Below are positions 16,672 to 24,388 of a DNA stretch of 64,000 bases, piece after piece. Origin of the DNA: Acidobacteriota bacterium (GTDB taxonomy: Bacteria > Acidobacteriota > Blastocatellia > Pyrinomonadales > Pyrinomonadaceae); contig JADKEF010000004.1 in NCBI GenBank assembly GCA_016718135.1, positions 124,001 to 188,000 of the forward strand. Reading direction: 5' to 3'. Both the position numbers and the translations under genes were made by a program. How positions within the stretch are numbered: the first letter of the stretch is position 1; the number at the start of each line of letters is the position of its first letter. The notes under the pieces are model-generated. The model was not told where the DNA came from and searched no databases. It saw nothing but the letters and a program-made list of their open reading frames with translations.

Positions 16672-17641
16672 ACTCGAGGAGCGAGTCGTCGCTCTCGAAG
16701 AACTCTTACGCTCCTGCACCGTCTGCCCAAAGGACTGCGGCAACGACCGTCTAAAGGACGAGATCGCCGCCTGCTACTCAGGCCGTTTGCCGATAGTCTC
16801 GAGCTACACGGCGCATTTTGGCGAAGAGCCTTGCCTCTCGGGGACAAACGGAGCGGGCAACATCTTCTTTGGCAACTGCAATCTCCGCTGCGTCTATTGC
16901 CAAAATTACCAGATCTCGCAGACCCACAAAGAGCAAAAGAAGAACGAGATCACCCACGAACGCCTCGCTGAGATGATCCTGGAATTGCAGCATCGCGGCT
17001 GTCACAACATAGGCTTCGTCTCGCCCACCCATTTTGCTCCCCAGATGGCTCGCGGCATTTTGCTCGCGGCACGGCAGGGATTGACGCTGCCGATCGTTTA
17101 CAACACGAATGCGTACGATTCGGTCGAGGTCTTGCGTCTGCTCGACGGCGTCGTCGACATTTACTTACCCGATCTAAAATACGCCGATTCCGACGCGGGT
17201 TTTCAGTATTCAAAAGTCCGCGATTACAAAGAACACGCCCGTGCCGCGATCAAAGAAATGCACCGCCAAATGGGCGACGAACTCGTCTTCGGCCAAGACG
17301 GACTTCTAAAACAAGGCCTCATGATCCGCCTGCTCGTCCTGCCAAACGGCATCGCCGACATCGAATCAAACCTCCGCTGGATCCGCGACGAACTATCCCC
17401 CAAAACCGCCATCTCCCTCATGGCCCAATACTACGCCACCAACAAAGCCGCGACCGACGATCGGTACATCCTCTTGTCCCGCCGCATCTCCGAAGGCGAA
17501 TGGTTCGAGGCGGTAAGCCTACTCGACGACCTCGGCATGGAAGAAGGCTTTATGCAGGAATACGAATCGGCCTCACACTACTACCGGCCGGATTTTGCGG
17601 ACGCGGAAAAGCCGTTTAGGGATATAAGGGATTTTCAATAG
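16634..17641 (+). CDS. Radical SAM protein, PflA-like (AmmeMemoRadiSam-system type)
   Basis: 335 aa from GTG 16634. The [4Fe-4S] motif CNLRCVYC (Cys 82, 86, 89) belongs to the CxxxCxxC radical SAM signature. An upstream cluster (CTVCPKDCGNDR) is typical of PflA-like proteins annotated as pyruvate formate-lyase activating enzyme homologues. GFVSPTHFAPQ and VYNTNAYDSVE are also family features. No glycyl-radical enzyme gene is nearby, so it probably does not activate PFL. Such stand-alone proteins belong to systems of unknown substrate. The start overlaps DUF2721 by 38 bases. Confidence 0.9.
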   Translation: MTAKYLTLLAENKLEERVVALEELLRSCTVCPKDCGNDRLKDEIAACYSGRLPIVSSYTAHFGEEPCLSGTNGAGNIFFGNCNLRCVYCQNYQISQTHKEQKKNEITHERLAEMILELQHRGCHNIGFVSPTHFAPQMARGILLAARQGLTLPIVYNTNAYDSVEVLRLLDGVVDIYLPDLKYADSDAGFQYSKVRDYKEHARAAIKEMHRQMGDELVFGQDGLLKQGLMIRLLVLPNGIADIESNLRWIRDELSPKTAISLMAQYYATNKAATDDRYILLSRRISEGEWFEAVSLLDDLGMEEGFMQEYESASHYYRPDFADAEKPFRDIRDFQ

Positions 17642-17644
17642 TAT

Positions 17645-17710
17645 CTCTGCGTTCTCAGCGAGCTCTGCGTTAAAAGATTCCTTAACGCTGAGACCGCAAA
17701 GGACGCAGAG
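17645..17710. repeat. Palindromic intergenic repeat
   Basis: CTCTGCGT (17645-17652) is inverted as ACGCAGAG (17703-17710), with further nested complementarity including CTCAGCG and TTAA/TTAA around a short loop (AAGATTCC). It lies between the radical SAM gene and the peroxiredoxin. Similar imperfect palindromes recur elsewhere in the window. Confidence 0.6.
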
Positions 17711-17726
17711 AAAGGAAAATGAAAAA

Positions 17727-18176
17727 ATGAAGACTGGCAATCAAGCACCCGATTTCACACTTACCGACGGTGAAGGCAACAACTGGACTTTGAGTAATTA
17801 CAAAGGACACACCGTCGTGTTGCTCTTTTATCCCGGCGACAACACTCCGGTTTGTACGGCGCAGCTTTGTAGTGTGCGGGATCATTGGTCGGAGTATCAG
17901 GCGACGGGGGCGGAGGTTGTGGGGATCTCGACTGACTCGGTCGAGTCGCACAGCGGCTTTGCGGAGAAGAATCAGCTTCCGCTGCGCCTTCTTTCCGACC
18001 CCGACGGCAAGGTCTCGGCGGCTTACGATATGAAGTCATGGATCCCAGGCCGCACGGCACGAGGGGTCGTGGTGATCGACAAAGAAGGAAAGATCGCCTA
18101 CCACAAGGTCCAGGCTGTCAGCCTCTTCAAACCAAGCGACGCCGACGTCCTCGCAGCGATCAAGGCTGTCGCATAA
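17727..18176 (+). CDS. Peroxiredoxin, BCP/PrxQ type
   Basis: 149 aa. The peroxidatic Cys lies in NTPVCTAQLCSVRD, with a second Cys five residues later as in PrxQ/BCP. The rest is a thioredoxin fold with VVLLFYPGDNTPVC and GKVSAAYDMKSWIPGRTARG. These enzymes reduce alkyl hydroperoxides and H2O2 using thioredoxin. The ATG at 17727 is used; an ATG 8 bases upstream gives only three codons before a stop, overlapping this start. It is the first member of a redox-defence group that continues with an Fe-trafficking protein and MsrB. Confidence 0.93.
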   Translation: MKTGNQAPDFTLTDGEGNNWTLSNYKGHTVVLLFYPGDNTPVCTAQLCSVRDHWSEYQATGAEVVGISTDSVESHSGFAEKNQLPLRLLSDPDGKVSAAYDMKSWIPGRTARGVVVIDKEGKIAYHKVQAVSLFKPSDADVLAAIKAVA

Positions 18177-18186
18177 ACCTAAGACT

Positions 18187-18271
18187 GCCGTTAAGGAGGC
18201 GGTCTTCGACCGCCGCCGACCGTCCGATCGACTGGAACAGGAACGCGGTCGAAGACCGCTAGCTTAACGGC
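18187..18271. repeat. REP pair (BIME-like) of the RAYT family
   Basis: Two inverted 27-base units, 18187-18213 and 18245-18271, match each other at 24 of 27 positions when one is reverse-complemented. They share the core GCGGTCTTCGACCGC and the flanking GTTAAG with the terminal repeats around the RAYT gene at 22138-22773. It is a dispersed REP copy between two redox genes. Confidence 0.85.
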
Positions 18272-18300
18272 TTCGAACAGTATTCTGGTAAAATCAAATT

Positions 18301-18594
18301 ATGGCTTTATTTGGTGAAAAATTTACGTGCGGACGTTGTGGTCATAAGACGGAGCCGATCGGGTTTGCTCCGATCCCGACCGAGCTTGGGCAGCAGATCG
18401 GTGCTGAGATGTGCAAGGGCTGTTGGGGCGAGTGGCAGGAGAAGCAAAAGCAGCTCATCAACCACTTTGGCCTCGACGTATCGAATCCCGACTCGCACCA
18501 GTTCCTCTTCGACAATATGAAGATCTTCTTCTACAACGAAGGCGTCGAGCTAACCCAGATCGATACTTCGCAGGAAGGAAAGGTCAACTGGTAA
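18301..18594 (+). CDS. Fe(2+)-trafficking protein YggX-like, with a zinc-ribbon-like N-terminus
   Basis: 97 aa. The core from residue 29 matches YggX: LGQQIGAEMCKGCWGEWQEK, then LINHFGLDVSNPDSHQFL and MKIFFYNEG. YggX protects iron-sulfur enzymes from oxidative damage. Unlike E. coli YggX, this protein begins with a CGRC pair and carries a second CKGC pair inside the core. Four Cys could therefore form a metal site. It follows the peroxiredoxin at 124 bases, separated by a REP pair, which fits an oxidative-stress theme. Confidence 0.8.
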   Translation: MALFGEKFTCGRCGHKTEPIGFAPIPTELGQQIGAEMCKGCWGEWQEKQKQLINHFGLDVSNPDSHQFLFDNMKIFFYNEGVELTQIDTSQEGKVNW

Positions 18595-18601
18595 ATTGCT
18601 T

Positions 18602-19047
18602 ATGAAGTTTCGCTTGGTGATCGCGATCTTGGCAATGTCTATTGGCGTTTTTGGCCAGGCTACGCCGAAAATGAGTGCTGCCGAAAAGGAGATCCGAGCC
18701 TTCTTCGATGGCTACGCCGAAGATTTGCGACAACATCGGACCGAGGCGATCGCTGACCGCTATGATCGACGCGGCACGTATTTACTCGGAAACGGCGGGA
18801 AGGAACTCGTTTCCTTCGAAGATAACAAACGTTATTACACCACCAAGTGGAAGGGGCCAAAATCCTTTGTCTGGAAAGACTTTTCCTTCGAGATCATCAG
18901 CAAGACCGCCGTTGTTGCCATGGGAAAGTTTGAATGGCAGGGCGAGAAAAGGATCCGGCGACCTGTTCTTACTCCGGCTTGCTGATCAAAACTTCGGGCA
19001 AGTGGCGGATACGTGTCGAGGACGAATCCTGCCCGCCGCCGAAATAG
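18602..19047 (+). CDS. Secreted NTF2/SnoaL-like protein, frameshifted
   Basis: A signal peptide (MKFRLVIAILAMSIGVFGQ) is followed by a DUF4440/NTF2-like domain: EKEIRAFFDGYAEDLRQHRT, IADRYDRRGTYLLGN. In the open frame the protein ends at 18985 after an atypical RIRRPVLTPAC. A one-base insertion in the AAAA run at 18947-18950 would give EKDPATCSYSGLLIKTSGKW and the expected end, with the stop at 19045-19047. The stop of the composite gene is directly adjacent to the msrB stop. This could be a real recent frameshift or a homopolymer sequencing error. Confidence 0.65.
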
Positions 19048-19599
19048 TTATTTCTTCTCAAACTTCAACGAAGCCGAGTTCATACAATATCTCAACCCCG
19101 TCGGCTTAGGCCCGTCGTCAAAAACGTGCCCGAGGTGTGAGCCGCAACGTGCACACTCGACCTCGATCCGCTCCATTCCATAGCTCGTATCCTTGATCTC
19201 CGTCACATTCTTAGCGTTGATCGGCTGATAAAAGCTCGGCCAGCCGGTACCTGATTCAAACTTTGTTTTCGAATCGAACAGCTTGAGATGGCAGGCACGG
19301 CAGTAATAGGTGCCTTCGTCATGCGTCTTGGCATACTCGCCGCTCCCTGCCGGCTCGGTGCCCTCTTCGCGAAGAATGTGAAACTCATCAGCCGTGAGCT
19401 GAGCTTTCCACTCGGCCTCGGTCTTGACCACCTTGTTGCCATCGAAAACATCATCCGACGGATTCGCAGCAGCTTTTGTCTCGCTCTTTGGTGTCGGCGA
19501 AGGCGTTACCTCGGCAACTGCCGTCTTCTGCTGACACGCCGTTGTCGAGAACATTGAAACTGATATGAGTGCGAATGCGAAAAAAAGTATATGTTTCAT
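19048..19599 (-). CDS. msrB: Peptide-methionine (R)-S-oxide reductase MsrB, exported
   Basis: 183 aa from ATG 19599 (an ATG two codons upstream is also possible). A hydrophobic leader ends at FSTTAC, a weak lipobox that may anchor it. The catalytic domain begins near residue 60 and has the two zinc CxxC pairs (YYCRACHLKLF and CARCGSHLGHVFDDGP), the motif GTGWPSFY and the catalytic Cys in GLRYCMNSASLKF. MsrB reduces methionine-R-sulfoxide in proteins. A second paralogue is at 50618-51205. Both carry export signals, so envelope proteins are the likely substrates. Confidence 0.94.
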   Translation of the reverse strand: MKHILFFAFALISVSMFSTTACQQKTAVAEVTPSPTPKSETKAAANPSDDVFDGNKVVKTEAEWKAQLTADEFHILREEGTEPAGSGEYAKTHDEGTYYCRACHLKLFDSKTKFESGTGWPSFYQPINAKNVTEIKDTSYGMERIEVECARCGSHLGHVFDDGPKPTGLRYCMNSASLKFEKK

Positions 19600-19696
19600 A
19601 ACCATGGAATAATTTCGGGCCCTAGCAGCCTTTAGATTCATAGAACAACAGATGTATTCCGCCGCAGATACATTATAATCCCGTTAGTCACGCAAC

Positions 19697-20401
19697 ATGG
19701 CCAAACAGCTTGAAAAGAAACATCCGCTCGCCATACGTTGGATGCACTGGATCAACTTTCCGCTCCTCACCCTGATGATCTGGAGCGGGATGCTGATCTA
19801 TTGGGCCAATCCGGTCTATTCGATATATATCGGGAACTACGAGCTTTTCAAATTTTTCCCGCCGTGGTTCAACGACTTTTTCGGCATCCCGTTCCGCCTC
19901 GCCGAGGGCCTGCAGCTACACTTCTTTTTTATGTGGCTCTTCGCGACAAATGGCGTGGCATATGTCATTTACACCATCGCGTCGGGCGAATGGCGAGCGA
20001 TCGTACCGGTCCCGTCATCGCTAAAACGGGCTCCACTCGTCGCTCTCCACGACGCGCACATCGTCAAAGAAAAACCGCCACAGGGAAAATACAACGACGC
20101 ACAGCGGATCGCCTATACGAGCGTCATCTTGATGGGAGTCGGTTCGCTTCTGTCCGGCCTCGCCATTTATAAGCCGCTCCAACTCGCCTGGCTCACCGCC
20201 GCATTCGGCGGCTACCAATGGGCACGCTGGATACATTTTTGGCTGACGGTCTCATTCGTGGCGTTCTTCGCCGTACACGTTATCCAGGTCGTACTCGCGG
20301 GCTGGAGCAATTTTCGTTCGATGATCACAGGCTATGACATCGTCGATGCGGTTGAGACAGAGGCCGAGCCCATCGCTCAAAAAGATGAGGTGATCGCATG
20401 A
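19697..20401 (+). CDS. Membrane cytochrome b subunit (b561/thiosulfate-reductase type)
   Basis: 234 aa with four to five transmembrane helices. Histidines suited for heme b ligation are in RWMHWINFPLL, LQLHFFFMWLF, RWIHFWLTV and FAVHVIQVV. This matches the cytochrome b(N-term)/DUF4405-like families that donate electrons to periplasmic molybdopterin enzymes. The stop overlaps the ATG of the next gene (ATGA at 20398-20401). The two products therefore probably form one complex, with the heme protein passing quinol electrons to the Mo enzyme. Confidence 0.88.
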   Translation: MAKQLEKKHPLAIRWMHWINFPLLTLMIWSGMLIYWANPVYSIYIGNYELFKFFPPWFNDFFGIPFRLAEGLQLHFFFMWLFATNGVAYVIYTIASGEWRAIVPVPSSLKRAPLVALHDAHIVKEKPPQGKYNDAQRIAYTSVILMGVGSLLSGLAIYKPLQLAWLTAAFGGYQWARWIHFWLTVSFVAFFAVHVIQVVLAGWSNFRSMITGYDIVDAVETEAEPIAQKDEVIA

Positions 20402-21312
20402 GCAAAGACAAAGATATACTGCTCGAAAAGGTACGCGAATTCGAGGCTCGCACCGGACACACGGTCGATTCTTTTCCCGAGGACGCCAATAACACAGCGT
20501 CGATCCTGAAGGAACACCGATATTTAAGCAAACCTCTCTCTGACGAAGAAGCAAAGCGGCAGATGTTCGCCAAGTCGCGCCGCAACTTTATCATCGGCGG
20601 AGCGACCGCACTCATCGGCATCTTTGGCTGGCGTTGGATGAGTGATGAGACGAAAACGGGACTCTATCGACGGGCTTTCGAGTTTAATGAAAAGGTCAGC
20701 CAGGCGTTCTTCAGTCCGGCGAAATTGGCAAAAGAATTTCGGCCTGATCAAGTCACGCCGGTTAGAACGAATGGTTTTGCCGGTATGGAGGGTGAGTTCG
20801 ATACATCAAGTTGGACACTCGCCGTTGGCGGCCTCGCGGGTCGTGCGGACGATCTGATCCTGACGCTCGATGACATCAAAAAGCTGCCGCGAACCGAGAT
20901 GATCACCGAGTTCAAGTGTATCGAGGGCTGGAGCTACGTCTGCAAATGGGCAGGCGTGAGGTTCTCTGATTTTGCCGCAAAGTACTCACCAAAAACGCAG
21001 AACGGCAGCGAACCAGACGTCGCGAACCGCCCGCACGAACTCGTCCGCTATGTCTCGATGACAACTCCCGACCAGCAGTACTACGTCGGCTGGGACATGC
21101 CTAGCATCCTTCATCCTCAGACTCTGCTCGCCTACGAAATGAACGACGAACCACTCAGTCCGCAAAACGGTGCACCCCTGCGAATCGCCTCGCCCACAAA
21201 ATACGGCATCAAGCAGATCAAACGAATCGGGCGGATCGAATTTACGGACGAGCGTCCAAAGGATTTCTGGGCCGAGCCGCAATGGGGTTACGATTGGTAC
21301 GCGGGACACTAA
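20398..21312 (+). CDS. Molybdopterin-dependent oxidoreductase (MsrP/sulfite-oxidase fold), Tat-exported
   Basis: 304 aa. A twin-arginine-like motif (SRRNFIIGGATALIG) near residue 60 precedes a hydrophobic stretch. The sulfite-oxidase/MsrP core has EFKCIEGWSYVCKWAGV, where the first Cys is the probable molybdenum ligand, and PLRIASPTKYGIKQIKRI near the C-terminus. MsrP-like enzymes reduce methionine sulfoxide in periplasmic proteins using quinol via a cytochrome b partner. Here the partner is encoded by the overlapping upstream gene. The nearby msrB supports a protein-repair role, but the substrate is not proven. A sulfite oxidase role is the alternative. Confidence 0.88.
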   Translation: MSKDKDILLEKVREFEARTGHTVDSFPEDANNTASILKEHRYLSKPLSDEEAKRQMFAKSRRNFIIGGATALIGIFGWRWMSDETKTGLYRRAFEFNEKVSQAFFSPAKLAKEFRPDQVTPVRTNGFAGMEGEFDTSSWTLAVGGLAGRADDLILTLDDIKKLPRTEMITEFKCIEGWSYVCKWAGVRFSDFAAKYSPKTQNGSEPDVANRPHELVRYVSMTTPDQQYYVGWDMPSILHPQTLLAYEMNDEPLSPQNGAPLRIASPTKYGIKQIKRIGRIEFTDERPKDFWAEPQWGYDWYAGH

Positions 21313-21461
21313 TCGGGCTTGCCTTTGCGGCATCTCTCAGAGCAGTATTTGACCTCGTCCCAAACCTTTTCCCAGCGTTTACGCCATGAGAAAGGCCGCT
21401 TGCAGCGGATGCAGATCTTCTCGGGGAGCGTAGACTTGGTAAATCGCGGTTTCGGTTTCAC
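21309..21461 (-). CDS. DUF2256 small zinc-finger-like protein
   Basis: 50 aa, read on the minus strand from GTG 21461 to TAG 21309-21311. It carries the complete DUF2256 pattern: KPKPRFTKSTLPEKIC, then RPFSWRKRWEKVWDEVKYC and SERCRKGK. Four Cys in two CxxC/CxxxC pairs probably bind zinc. Its stop overlaps the stop of the convergent Mo enzyme gene. In many genomes DUF2256 genes sit near photolyase or cryptochrome genes, and a photolyase is 1.3 kb away here. The upstream in-frame codon is GTT, so the GTG start is the best choice. Confidence 0.85.
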   Translation of the reverse strand: MKPKPRFTKSTLPEKICIRCKRPFSWRKRWEKVWDEVKYCSERCRKGKPD

Positions 21462-21467
21462 AACACG

Positions 21468-22142
21468 ATGATACTCGACCGGCTAGAGATCATAAACGAA
21501 CAGTTCGACGCGGACGCGGTCACGCCCGAGCAGCTCGATATGCTGCTGGCCGACGGCTGGCGGCATTTCGGCACGCACTTCTTCCGTTACAACCTGAACG
21601 TCTATAAAGAAGAGATCGTCCGCGTGATTCCGTTGCGGATCCGTCTGGCCGATTTTCAACTCTCAAAAAGCCAGAAACGCGTTCTACGTAAGAACGGAGA
21701 CCTCACCGTCGAATTCGTCCCGATCCAGATCACCGCCGAGATCGAGAGCCTCTTTCACCGTCACAAACGACGATTCGACCACGACATTCCCGATGCCATC
21801 TACGACTTTCTTTCGCCCGATGCAGGGAATTTCCCGACCGTAGGATTTCAGATCACTGCCCGGGATGCGAATGATAAGTTGCTCGCGGCGAGCTTTTTCG
21901 ACGTTGCTGATGAGAGTGTGTCGGCGATCTACGGCTGTTTCGACCCGGACGACACAAGCCGCAGCCTCGGCATTTTTACGATGCTAAAGGTGATCGAGTT
22001 TGCGAGCCAAAACGGCAAGACGTTCTACTATCACGGCTACGCGTACGACAGCGAGTCGTTTTATGATTACAAAAAGCGATTTTCGGGGGTGGAGCAATTT
22101 GATTGGAAAGGAGATTGGAGTAAAAAACAACTCGACTGTTAA
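21468..22142 (+). CDS. Leucyl/arginyl-tRNA--protein transferase-like (Bpt/Ate1 C-terminal type)
   Basis: 224 aa. The GNAT-like core of aminoacyl-tRNA-protein transferases is visible: YKEEIVRVIPLRIRL, FDHDIPDAIYDFLSP, and SAIYGCFDPDDTSRSLGIF followed by FYYHGYAYDSESFYDYKKRF. Such enzymes attach Leu or Arg to N-terminal degron residues, feeding ClpAP. A ClpA gene lies at 38847-41090. The product is shorter than typical Bpt (about 240-250 aa) and lacks an obvious N-terminal CxxC cluster. The stop codon TAA (22140-22142) lies inside a REP element, so the C-terminus may be truncated by insertion. Confidence 0.8.
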   Translation: MILDRLEIINEQFDADAVTPEQLDMLLADGWRHFGTHFFRYNLNVYKEEIVRVIPLRIRLADFQLSKSQKRVLRKNGDLTVEFVPIQITAEIESLFHRHKRRFDHDIPDAIYDFLSPDAGNFPTVGFQITARDANDKLLAASFFDVADESVSAIYGCFDPDDTSRSLGIFTMLKVIEFASQNGKTFYYHGYAYDSESFYDYKKRFSGVEQFDWKGDWSKKQLDC

Positions 22143-22165
22143 GCCAGCGGTCTTCGACCGCGTTC
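22138..22165. repeat. REP terminal repeat, left end of the RAYT unit
   Basis: A 28-base unit that is the perfect reverse complement of 22746-22773. Its core GCGGTCTTCGACCGC is itself an imperfect palindrome. It supplies the stop codon of the upstream transferase gene and the last codons and stop of the RAYT gene. Confidence 0.92.
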
Positions 22166-22741
22166 ACCGTCGAAATGCTCCGCAAAATCTTCGTCATTCC
22201 AATACGCCCTCATGTCGGGTTCGATCGGCACGTCGCAAGCCTCGTGCGGCAGATAGGCCAGATAGCTTGACCATTTCCATTTTGCCGGGTGATCTATCAG
22301 TCCGGCACGTACAGGATTCATGTGAACGTAGTTCATCTTCTGTAGGATGAATTTCTGGCTCCACAGATCGACGGACGTTACCTTCTTTTGCCAGACGGAA
22401 TAAGAATGATTACGTTTTCCCATAGCTTTGAGCTTAAGTTTATCGAGCGAGACAAGATGACGGTTCTCCTTTAGCCAGTCGATGATCTTCCTCGCTGATA
22501 TTCCTTTTAGTTCTTTTCCGACCAACTCAATATCACAATTCAGGGGATTCACGATCAGATGGACATGGTCAGGCATGATCACATAGGCGATCAGTTTGAA
22601 TGGGTGTTTTTCTCTTATCTCCGCAAGTGCATCGATAAAGATCTGACAAATGACAGGGCTCCTAAAGATCGGCACCCGCTTGAACGCGACGAACGTTAGG
22701 TAGTGAAAAATGTTCGCTTCGGTTGAGTTGAATGTTGTCAT
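22139..22741 (-). mobile_element. REP-associated tyrosine transposase (RAYT, Y1/HUH type)
   Basis: 200 aa. The HUH motif is MPDHVHLIV, and the catalytic Tyr lies in NYVHMNPVRAGL. FHYLTFVAFKRVPIF at the start is typical of the Y1_Tnp (IS200-like/RAYT) family. RAYTs are domesticated single-strand transposases that cut and paste REP palindromes. The gene sits exactly between two perfect 28-base inverted REP copies. Its C-terminus (GERGRRPLA) is encoded by the left REP. Other copies occur at 18187-18271 and 24244-24313, which indicates activity in this genome. Confidence 0.93.
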
Positions 22742-22745
22742 CGAA

Positions 22746-22773
22746 GAACGCGGTCGAAGACCGCTGGCTTAAC
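22746..22773. repeat. REP terminal repeat, right end of the RAYT unit
   Basis: Perfect reverse complement of 22138-22165. It lies 5 bases upstream of the RAYT start and 7 bases from the photolyase stop. Confidence 0.92.
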
Positions 22774-22779
22774 GGCACG

Positions 22780-24165
22780 TCAAATTTTTAGCATCTTGGT
22801 CCACGCAATATACTTCTTCGAATCAAACTTCTTCCCCGTGCTTCCGCTTGTCATGTATCTGATCTGTCCAAAGACCTCGCGTTCCATCCACGGGCGGTCG
22901 TGTTTGCCGAAGCACCAGAGGATTCCGGCGTAGCTGTTTGGGTTGCGGCCGTCGAGGCAGTATTTGTTGTTGAGATGGACGAGCGTTTCGAAGGCGATCT
23001 CGTACGTCGGCGTCCACGCGATCACGTTCTTGCCCCACAGCATCCGCACATAATTGTGCATTTCGCCGGTCACGACCATCTCGCGTTGGGCGGCGTTCCA
23101 TAGCTCGTCGTGCGTTTCGCCGCGTTCTAATTGTTCGAGTGAATAGGTGAATTGCCGCTCGTCGGCGGCGTGTTTTCGCATCGTTTTGTGTACCCAATCA
23201 GGCAGAGCGGCGAGCGAATCGTATTTGTCATTAAATCGCGTCATGTTGTACGACAGCTCGCGGCGGACGATGAGCTCTTCGAGGTAGGCGTCGATCGATT
23301 CCTGTGGTGCGTCCGCATCGCGAATGGCCAATGCGATCTCGAGCGGTGAGAGAAAACCAAAATGCAGATACGACGACAGCCGCGAAGACCCATCTTGGTC
23401 CGGTTTGCTGCGAGCTTTGTCGTAATTACAAAGTATGTCCGTAATGAACAGTTTCAGACGCTCGCGGCCCTTGACCGTTCCGCCGTGATAGACAGTCGAT
23501 GCCGGAACACTGTGGTCGATATCGCACTCGGCGACGAGGTCGGGAATGTTGTCCGAGGTTACGAGAGTTTCGAAGTCAGTATCTATATCAAGATCGATAC
23601 TAGAATGTTCGACCGTCTCATTCGCCAGCGGCACGAGATAGCGGTCGAGCAGCTTCTTGATCTTCGGACGGATCGTATATGCGGCGTATTCTTCCTTGTC
23701 GAATTTCGACATCGGCACGATTCCGTTCGAATCGACGGCGTGGACCGCGATCTCGGCTCGCTCGGCGATGCGGCGGTTGTGTTCGGGGATGATGAAGCAC
23801 GGGAAATCGTCGGTGACGATCAAAGCCGCGTCCTTGGCGAGTGCCGCGACAGTGTTCTTTGCCGAGGCGGCATCTTTTTGTAGGTAAAAAATGTACCTGA
23901 TCCCAAGCCGTTCAAACTCGGCCCGTTTCTCCTCGACGCCCTCGAGAATAAAGGTATGAATACGATCCGACGCCCACGGATAGTAATACTTCAGCCCTTC
24001 GTAAACGACCAGCGGCACCTTTAGCTCATTCGCTTTACGGATCGCCCAGATAAGCGCGTGATTATTGTCCACCCGCTTGAACATCTGCATCCAATACAAC
24101 ACATATCGGGCATTTGAGTTTACCGGCTTGTCGTTAAGAGCGACTACTCTTTCGTTGATCCGCAT
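22780..24165 (-). CDS. Class II CPD photolyase (deoxyribodipyrimidine photo-lyase)
   Basis: 461 aa, a normal class II length. The N-terminal alpha/beta domain has RYVLYWMQMFKRVDNNHALI, and the FAD-binding helical domain has SSYLHFGFLSPLEIA, RRELSYNMTRFNDKYDSLAAL and the class II signature LWGKNVIAWTPTYEIAFE. The C-terminal GRNPNSYAGILWCFGKHDRPW holds the conserved tryptophan region. The enzyme splits UV-induced cyclobutane pyrimidine dimers in a light-driven reaction. It is encoded on the minus strand with the RAYT unit directly downstream. Confidence 0.95.
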   Translation of the reverse strand: MRINERVVALNDKPVNSNARYVLYWMQMFKRVDNNHALIWAIRKANELKVPLVVYEGLKYYYPWASDRIHTFILEGVEEKRAEFERLGIRYIFYLQKDAASAKNTVAALAKDAALIVTDDFPCFIIPEHNRRIAERAEIAVHAVDSNGIVPMSKFDKEEYAAYTIRPKIKKLLDRYLVPLANETVEHSSIDLDIDTDFETLVTSDNIPDLVAECDIDHSVPASTVYHGGTVKGRERLKLFITDILCNYDKARSKPDQDGSSRLSSYLHFGFLSPLEIALAIRDADAPQESIDAYLEELIVRRELSYNMTRFNDKYDSLAALPDWVHKTMRKHAADERQFTYSLEQLERGETHDELWNAAQREMVVTGEMHNYVRMLWGKNVIAWTPTYEIAFETLVHLNNKYCLDGRNPNSYAGILWCFGKHDRPWMEREVFGQIRYMTSGSTGKKFDSKKYIAWTKMLKI

Positions 24166-24186
24166 TGAGGTATTATAAGGGGGTTA

Positions 24187-24388
24187 GCCACAGAGAACAC
24201 AGAGGTCACAGAGTTATATGGTGCATTTTCACAAAACAACGAGGTTAAGCCAGCGGTCTTCGACCGCGACGTCGCGAGTGGCTCAGAACGCGGTCAAAGA
24301 CCGCTTGCTTAACGGCATTCGTGTTTTTATGTTCGCTCGTGTTCCGATTTTGTTTTCCGCCCTCGGTGTACTCTGTGCTCTCTGTGGC
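24187..24388. repeat. Palindromic repeat pair flanking a REP pair
   Basis: GCCACAGAGAACACAGAG (24187-24204) is inverted as CTCTGTGCTCTCTGTGGC (24371-24388), 17 of 18 matching. The right arm lies inside the signal-peptide coding part of the decayed glycosidase gene. The REP pair 24244-24313 is nested between the arms. Confidence 0.7.
24244..24313. repeat. REP pair of the RAYT family
   Basis: 24244-24267 matches the first 24 bases of the RAYT terminal repeat, and 24286-24313 is its inverted copy with 26 of 28 identical. The spacer contains CGACGTCGCGAGTGG. The pair lies just upstream of the decayed glycosidase gene. Confidence 0.88.

Noticed and set aside
17719..17730. Upstream ATG before the peroxiredoxin
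   Set aside because: It gives only three codons before a stop; the ATG at 17727 matches the family N-terminus.
24166..24328. tRNA-like or ncRNA gene in the palindromic gap before the glycosidase remnant
   Set aside because: The hairpins are fully explained by REP and inverted-repeat units. No anticodon or T-loop pattern was seen.
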